DNA from: Chara braunii
Lineage: Eukaryota; Streptophyta; Charophyceae; Charales; Characeae
Assembly: GCA_003427395.1 (NCBI GenBank)
Contig: BFEA01000321.1
Coordinates: forward strand, 657,182-707,821
Length of the DNA: 50,640 nucleotides
Direction: 5' to 3'
In this document: in pieces, positions 44,178-50,640 of the stretch
Numbering within the stretch: the stretch's first letter is position 1
Layout of the letters: each line of letters begins with the position of its first letter
Notes under the pieces: generated by a model
What the model was told of the DNA's origin: nothing
The model's database searches: none
What the model saw: only the letters and a program-made list of their open reading frames with translations
Made by a program: the position numbers and the translations under genes

Positions 44178-46000
44178 TGATCGCTGGAGTTGTCAACTAG
44201 GCGGCCGACCGCTACCCGGTCTACTACTACGGGGTCTACTGCTGTCGGGAGCAGCGCTAGCAAAAGGGGACGGGCCGGGCGGCTGCAGAAACGAAGTGAG
44301 CGCAAACAGAACGAGCGAAGCGCCAGAGTGGAGGGTGAGGCCAACAAAAAGTGGGTTGAACCTGGACGGGGGGCTGTGCCGGGTGCGGACGAGATGGGAG
44401 AGGCGCAAGGCAGGGGCGTCGAGCTAGGAGCGCTACAGGCTACGGGGAGAAGGCTGAGAGAGTTGAATGAACCCGGGCGCGACATTGCGCCGGGTGCTTT
44501 CAACGGTGGAGATGGCTACGGGGAGGGAGGCCGTCGGAAGAAGACAACACTCCTGAGATCCGAGGTAGCGCACGGTTGAGCGGAGGGCCGAAAAATGAGC
44601 TAGTAGGCGTAAAAAGGAGGAGGCAGAGAGCGACGAGTGAAGGCAAATAAGGGGGAAAATTGAATGAACCAGTGCGGGGTTCTCGTCGGGGTGCATTCGA
44701 GGTAAGGGATGGCGGACGGGGTGAGGTGAAAGAACGAGGATCTTGTCCGTTCCTTAACGGAAGCAGGCAGGAAAAAATGTTGCGTAGGGGTTTTAGCCCC
44801 GGGCGAACCCACTGGTAGTGTTAGTTTTAGCGGCAGGTTACTAGATTAGGTGGTTAGCAGAGAAATAAGTGCGCCGAGCTATGGCGGAAAGCTGCAAGGA
44901 GGGGAACAGCGCAACTGGGAACGGGCGAGAAGGCATACGGGGAGGTAGTGGGAGATGAGCGTCAGGCGAGAGGAGGAAGTAACGGGCAGTGAGGAAAAGA
45001 GTCGAAAGAAGGGAGTGGAGTGGGATAGGAAGCTCAGTTAGGTGCATTCGGAGCAAGTTCGGAGATGGCAAGGGCGGAGACGAGGAAGTGACGGGGGAGA
45101 AAAGTGTTAGCGCCCCGATCCTTGACGGATTTCGGCAGACCAAGAGTCGAGTCCGAGTTTCTTTGCCAGGGCGAATCCGATTACGAGGTCAGTTTTAGGA
45201 GAAACTTAGTAGAATTAGAATTAATAGAGAAAGTGAACCCATGAAAAAAACGGGGACTGTGCAGAGATGTCGGGAGAGTAGGAGGCAAGGCGAATAGCTC
45301 GACCGATTATGAATGAAATCGACCGATAAGAGATATGGGGGAGGAGCTCTGAGCCATCACGAATCTGGCGGTGAGGCCGGGTCAACGAGTTGGTGGGTGG
45401 ATGCAGCGATGTGAGGGACGGGAGTTGTGTAAAAAAAAAAAAAAAAAGGCGGAGCTTGAGGTGACAATATTTTTGGTCACGATCTAGTGAAAAGTTCGTT
45501 CGGAGTTCGCTCGCCTTATCGATGAAGTAATTGCTCCCCACCGCCCTGCGCTGATGGATGGAAGGCAAGGTGTGCTTTCGGGTTTAACGGAGGGGGCGAG
45601 CTTGGGACTGGCAAGGTATCTTTCCATGTCCTAGCGGAAGATTCATTCAAAATTTGCCTACCTCTGGACAAGCGTTCGAACGGGGAAATCAGCCGCTTGG
45701 ATCGAGGTACATTCGTCGTACGATATGGAGGCATATACCTGTTGAAGCACGCCGATGTATCCTCCCGTGCCCTAGAGGAAGATTCATTCGGTTGAGTCTA
45801 TCCTACTGAAGGAGGTGGAGAGGAGGCGCACGCTTGAAAAGTCTATCCCGATCTTGCATGGCTAGCCAACGGGGAAGTGAGAGAGGCGTAAGTAAAAAAA
45901 GAGGGGGTCCTGGCTGCAAACTAAGTACTTATCTGGCGGGTGTATGTTTCTGTATTCTGGCAGAAAACTCATTAAGCTTTGCCCAACGACCGAAATTGCA
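42800..46000. repeat. Long dispersed repeat, copy 2 (palindrome-headed family)
   Basis: The palindrome ATACCCTTACAAGGGTAT at 42809-42826 starts a segment matching 32038-32470. The 183-bp hairpin satellite follows at 44742-45790. It starts exactly where the 600-bp tandem array ends. ORFs inside are purine-rich and unremarkable. Confidence 0.7.
44742..45790. repeat. Tandem hairpin satellite, second array
   Basis: Stem-loop phrases such as CCGTTCCTTAACGGAAGC, CCCGATCCTTGACGGATTTCGG and CGACCGATTATGAATGAAATCG recur near 44742, 45111 and 45297, with weaker units near 45620 and 45770. Spacing is near 183 bp or a multiple of it, then 140-150 bp. Confidence 0.65.
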
Positions 46001-47150
46001 GTGTATCCTTGAGAGATTTTTTTGGGCAGGTAGTTGGGATGAAGACTTACCTGAATAGTCCATGCGTTCGGGGCTGACTGGCTGATCATATCAATGTGAG
46101 ACTGAGTCCTCGAGTGACTGTTGTTCGAGGCTCAAAAATTGCGAACTTCCTTCGAAGTTGCAGCTGTTGGCGTCCTGCGGGTCCGCCGTTTTGCTGTGGG
46201 TTTATGCTTTTGTGGTTTCTCTGGAGGGTCCCCCAGGCAACCAATTGCTGTACGTTGGAGAGTTGTTGTTACTTGTCGTAGGAGTGTTGGCTGCGACGCT
46301 TGGGAGCTTGGTGGCTAGTGTGGATGACATGGTTCAGAGGCTGGAGTACCAGTGATTGAGGACAGGGGTGCTCGCGTGATCTGGTTGTGTGTTCTACTGA
46401 ACCATTGGACGCGCTGCTAAGTTGAGGAGTGTGTTGTGAATATGCGAAGTGAGCTGATCGTATGAAATCGCCAAACACAGTTGTTATGTGCCCCGACAGC
46501 CTTCCTACACTGTACAGCGGGGGTTAGTGCGGGAGGTGAAGGGGATCATTGCTGCAAGTAGGAACGTCACCAGAAAACCAACGACTGGTAGTTGACTTCG
46601 GTTTGACCTGTCACGGTGCATTTTTTGGCCGCCATTGCGGGCCCCTCAGACGCACCAAGGAACCAAGGCCCTCTCCTGCGAGTCTGGGAGCACCCCCCTT
46701 GGATCTGAGAGTCTAAAAACTTTTTTTTTCTATCCTTCTTACTCTGAGTCTAGTCTACTGTTCTTGAGAGGAAGGCGGCAGGTGGGATTGCAACCCGTAG
46801 GACCGCAGCAAGACTTTGTGGGGAGTCATCCCACCGATTGCGGGAGCTCTGCCGGAACTCAAGAGGAGTTATGGAGGCAGGGAATTGAAAGGTAACCATT
46901 GCGTTCCTTCTATAAATCCAATTATAACCCCTATCTGTACTACCCATTGCATGTTCTGACTGAGTATATGGTGTGCATCCCTATTTTGACTTTCAGTTTG
47001 ACTTTCATGACACAAGCCAGACTAATAAAGGAATATTTGGGCAATGTCAGTTTCAGTTTCCTTGTTTGACTGAAAGCAGATTGTAAAAAGGAATTGCACC
47101 CGGGGGGAAGGTTGGGAGGAAGGCAGTATTGTTTTGAAGTTTGACTGGGT
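46000..47150. other. No recognisable gene
   Basis: Short overlapping ORFs only. It leads into the hairpin array without a visible boundary. Confidence 0.5.
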
Positions 47151-47158
47151 CATTAAGG

Positions 47159-48105
47159 CTGGGAGGTCCCCATAAGTTTGGGGAGACCCAGTGCCATGTT
47201 TATTTTGGCTTGAGTGGATTGTCATACCCTTCTATAAGTTTAGAGGGTCTGATTGCTTTGGAGACTGGGAAGTTCCCATAAGTTTGGGGAGACCTAGTGC
47301 TGTGGGGTTCCCTTGAGGACCAGACTGTTCTATAAGTTTAGGTGGTCTAGTTGCTCTGACTTGTGAGGGCTAATTGTGTTTGACTTTTTCAGGGGCCAAG
47401 TGCATTCTGTAAGTTTAGGTGCCTTGGTTGCCTTGTTTATTTTGGGTTTTCCTCTGTTTATTTGGATATGAACGAGGAGGTATGAGTCATTCTATAAGTT
47501 TAGGTGGCTCAGTCCCTTCCTGCTTTATTTTGATAAAATGAACCTGACGAAGGGCAGACCGTTCTATAAGTTCGGGTGGTCTAGCCCAATGCCACGCACA
47601 AATTGGATCAGAAAGGAACGAATCAGGCAGAGGGTCAGACTGTTCTGTAAGTTCAGGTGGTCTGACTCAAATCCCGCACATGTTGGAACCAAAGGCTATA
47701 ATTTGGCTATATTTTATTATTATTCTATCTATGAACAAGCTAATCAGACCGTTCTATAAGCTTAGGTGGTTTGACTATGGCATATCAAAATCTGAAAAGA
47801 GTATAATTCAGAGTATAACTGAAGGTAACTTGGGTCGACTGAGCATTGTTTCTAACATGAATGGCTCGGTCCTACGCCCGCTTTGAAGATAAAATTCAGA
47901 GAGGTATATATAACTTGGCTATTTAGAAAGTTAATGGCGACTAGAATTGCCTAGTCATATGCCCAACGAAGAGAAAAGTTGTTGTACCCTGTGTTTGTGT
48001 ATACTCTGGCTAAGTTGGGCTCATTCCGTAAGTTTGGGTGACCCGACTTTAGGCCTGGTTAAGGTAAGGTTCATTCCATAAGTTTGGGTGTCCTGACCTT
48101 ATGCC
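47159..48105 (+). repeat. Array of eleven covarying hairpins with conserved TAAGTT loop
   Basis: Copies begin near 47159, 47222, 47263, 47318, 47396, 47482, 47554, 47635, 47743, 48015 and 48065. The consensus core is TTCTATAAGTTTAGGTG. The loop TAAGTT is kept in ten copies (TAAGCT once). The inner stem next to it varies but mostly still pairs: CTA/TAG, CTG/CAG, CCG/TGG, CCA/TGG. The outer stem differs in nearly every copy yet stays complementary: CCAAG/CTTGG, TGAGTCA/TGGCTCA, TCAGACT/GGTCTGA, GTTGGG/CCCGAC. This pattern suggests selection on structure, as RNA or cruciform. Spacing is irregular, 40-110 bp with one gap of about 270 bp. Function unknown. Confidence 0.85.
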
Positions 48106-48407
48106 TTATGTAAGTTGGGTATAAGGGGTTAAATCATTGTAAGATCATGAACTATTGGTTGTTCTGGTATACTTCGGATGATGAGAGTACTTATCTTTGT
48201 GGTTTGGCCTGCATGTGACTGAGTGAGGCTACTACTTAGTCTGAGTTTCAGTTTGATAGGTAGTTGCTTTAGTCGCTCGCCACGTGGTAGAGCCATATGA
48301 GTTAGTTTCAATTCCTGCATTTTTTTAGCTAAGTTTTTTTTACTTAGATCAATTTTCGCATTTTCTGAGATCATTTGCTATACTTGGCTTTGTATAAATT
48401 TTGATAA

Positions 48408-48790
48408 GCTACTTTCTCTGCCAAAATTTCCGCAAATCCAAGGAGTTAGTCAAATTTTGACTTTTCAAAGTTGAACTTGTCTAAAGTTCATATATGGCTT
48501 AGTAAAAATCTGGAAAGTCTCCTTTTCTAAAGGGAGTGCTGCCCAAATTTTTGCTAATTCAGGGAGTAAGACAAAATTGGACTTTGGAAAGTTAAAGGTT
48601 GTTTCTGTTTTCATATTCAGGCTGATATAAATTCTAGAACGACACTTTTCCTACGGGAAGCGCTGCCGAAATTTTCTTAGTTTAAAGGAGTTGGATTATA
48701 TTTTGACAGGTGACGATTTTGACAATCTACTCTGTATAGAGGAGATTCTGCCAAAGGTCTACCTTTTCTTTCGGCACTTAGAGGTAGACT
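48408..48790. repeat. Second structured tandem array, period about 118 bp
   Basis: Three to four units begin near 48408, 48513, 48639 and 48726. Most show a short hairpin (for example CTCC...GGGAG) followed by CTGCC and A/T-rich text such as AAATTT, then 'aggagtta' and 'ttttgac'. Units are well diverged. Confidence 0.65.
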
Positions 48791-48934
48791 TAGGCTCAGT
48801 TAGATGGGGTAATTTGAGTGAGATCGTGATATGGAGGTTATTCTCCATGAACTTATAGAGTTAGCTTGGGGATTGACCTGTTTGTGTTACAGGTCTTCTT
48901 GATTGATCGATTCAGGATTTGGACTAGTTTCAGC

Positions 48935-48980
48935 TTGATCCTACGAGGATCATCTTCTGTTATCACTGATAACAGGTCGG
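48935..48980. repeat. Two adjacent short hairpins
   Basis: GATCC-tac-gaGGATC and CTGTTATCA-c-TGATAACAG lie close together. Confidence 0.7.
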
Positions 48981-48999
48981 TTGCCGATTGTGATTCAAC

Positions 49000-50430
49000 T
49001 CCAATTCACTTTTGTCACTCAACCTAAAGGCTTTAGCCCTGTGGTTCGAATCGTGTTTTTACCCGGATTTTATTAAATGACCATTTAACTAAAGTACTGA
49101 GTATTTATTTTAGGGAGTTGCACAAGAGTGAGGTTTGTATGGCTAAAGCAAGGGGTATGAGCATAGAGAATGGTTGAAGTTGACCCCGTGTAGTGCGTGG
49201 ACTCTTGTTACATCTTTGATGTGATTGCAGGTATGCTTGTGGTTCGGACTCTGGATGTTACTGCCTGCGATTACATACATATATGGCTGAGAGGAGTCCC
49301 ACTGTGACTGTGAGAAGTGATCGTCCTATATAAATAAGCCTTATGTATATATTTATATGTGCCTTGGGTATGTGCGCGGCTTACTGTGATCGTGCACAAG
49401 GGTTAACCAAACTTATAGCTTGAGAGGAAAGGAAGACCCTCTTTTATTCTTTGCTCTTTAGAATTTTATAGTCGGACGTTGGTCCTGGGCCGGGATTCAA
49501 GGTCCTTGTCCAGGACATCCCAAGCCCTAGACTCTGCAGGGAAGGAATCTGCCCCCCTGCAGAGCCTATTTGCCTTGTCTGCCAAGACACTCAAGCCAAA
49601 GGTTAGAGGTCTCGCGGTGGTCGCACGACTATTCGTTCAGCCGTGCAATGTCGTGAGGGATCAGGCCATCACGATACTTCGAGCCTGACACTTGAGTGTC
49701 ATAAGCGGTACTCAGATTCACGAGGGACCGCTTGATTATGGGCACTACATAGTACGCCATCATTGCGACTGCTTGCGTATGCTTGCATTGCGAGTCGATA
49801 TGAGTTAGCTTTGCATCCGCACGGTTTTATATCAAGTCTCGCGCGAGACGCCGATCCGATTTTTGCATCGGAAAGTTATGGGATGGCTACCGAGGGGCTA
49901 GGAGCGTCGTCTCGTTGTTTGTGTTGCGTCGTTTCGTGCGTGTGCCGTGTGTGTGCATTTTATTTTTGTGTTTGTAGTGTGATGTATGCGTGGTGAGTGG
50001 GATGCGTCCTAGTCGACCGGTGACGAGCCGCTCTTGGGACCTCAGCCCCCCAAGATGTCGGTTCGCGTGCGGGTTCGATAAAGGCGTAATACCGCGCATA
50101 CCCCCTATGTTACAGCGAACGAGAAATGCCCTCGGATAGTCCACCTCTGCGATTGCAACTGATCAACTTTCGTACTGTGGACTGGTAGCTCGGCGGGGAT
50201 ACACCCACCGAAGGGAGGTGACAACTCCCGTAAGGTGGAGGTAAGTCGTACCTCGCGTTGACCCTATCTTGTCGTAGGGGCTCGCGGGAGGTATGGCTGG
50301 CGCACTCGGCCGGAGCGGCTTGCAGAAGCACCATGTATATTCGCGACGAAGGAATTAAACCAACTCCTGCGTGACACGGTCAGGAGGGTCCCGCCCTGCC
50401 TCGTGTGGTGCCGGACTGATGCACTCGACA
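49000..50430. other. No recognisable gene
   Basis: The plus ORF 49479-49688 (69 codons) has no recognisable domain. No tRNA or rRNA was found. Confidence 0.5.
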
Positions 50431-50434
50431 ACGC

Positions 50435-50568
50435 TCATGATTTTTTTCATTTTGGAAAAATTAAATAAAAGTCTCGATCGAGCATGGATCAGATACGAAA
50501 CTAATCGGAGCAAATGCTACACTTATTGGCGAGGGGGGGGAAGGGGGGCTTAGGTAGTTAGATTGGGG

Positions 50569-50640
<72 letters not shown>
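50435..50640 (+). repeat. Copy of the CT-bearing repeat, running off the window
   Basis: 50439-50575 matches 41609-41740 closely, including 'gaaactaatcggagcaaatg' and 'gtaggtagttagattggggt'-like text. A (CT)n tract then continues to the window edge. Confidence 0.9.

Noticed and set aside
43850-44600. Long ORFs on both strands (up to 241 codons)
   Set aside because: GC-rich repeat sequence; neither strand shows a recognisable domain, and the matching family copy at 33.1 kb does not keep the frame.

Overview
This window is nuclear DNA from a eukaryote whose lineage I cannot fix. The signs are GT-AG introns inside a recognisable ribosomal protein gene (RPL30/eL30), mitochondrial-type nad4 and nad5 fragments that have lost their context, a U6 snRNA copy with a poly-A tail, dense CT, TATC, CA and GATT microsatellites, and many dispersed and tandem repeats. 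The nad5 fragment resembles plant/algal-type NAD5. The Penelope-like element has its GIY-YIG endonuclease in front of the reverse transcriptase, a type described from the green lineage, protists and invertebrates. That fits an alga or protist but does not prove it. The code looks standard: RPL30 ends at TAA and its exons are clean.

Layout. 1-426 is T-rich sequence and a dispersed repeat. 427-7030 is a Penelope-like retroelement in the usual head-to-tail form: a 5'-truncated upstream copy (427-1665), then a longer copy whose 3' end (5843-7012) repeats the first. Each repeat carries a hammerhead ribozyme motif, one at 1366-1416 and one at 6713-6763, 5,347 bp apart. The body holds ORF1 (Gly/Asn-rich region, zinc-knuckle relic, charged helix) and an endonuclease-RT ORF in the same frame, broken by nonsense codons but with no frameshift seen. 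7067-7433 holds convergent mitochondrial nad5 and nad4 fragments. 8176-8454 is a plausible internal exon of an unrecognised gene. 8.7-20 kb is mostly microsatellites, a 742-bp inverted-repeat element (11463-12204) and several tandem arrays.

The one confidently active gene is RPL30 on the minus strand: four coding exons between 24066 and 20991 plus a probable short first exon near 24480. Its introns hold local duplications. 26.8-36 kb is repeat-rich: A-rich dispersed repeats, a sequencing gap, foldbacks, and one copy of a long family with an 18-bp palindrome and a 183-bp hairpin satellite (32038-34600). A second copy of that family lies at 42800-46000. 35774-35984 is a small TTAA-bounded inverted-repeat element and 36264-36332 is the U6 retrocopy. 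36350-37900 and 39426-40698 (minus) are decayed or multi-exon coding regions that I cannot name. 41510-42800 is a tandem repeat of about 600 bp that recurs at the right edge.

The most unusual structure is 47159-48105. It holds eleven copies of a hairpin with a near-invariant TAAGTT loop. The stem sequences differ from copy to copy but stay complementary, as expected if an RNA or cruciform structure were maintained. A second structured array (48408-48790) follows. I know of no described family that matches it.
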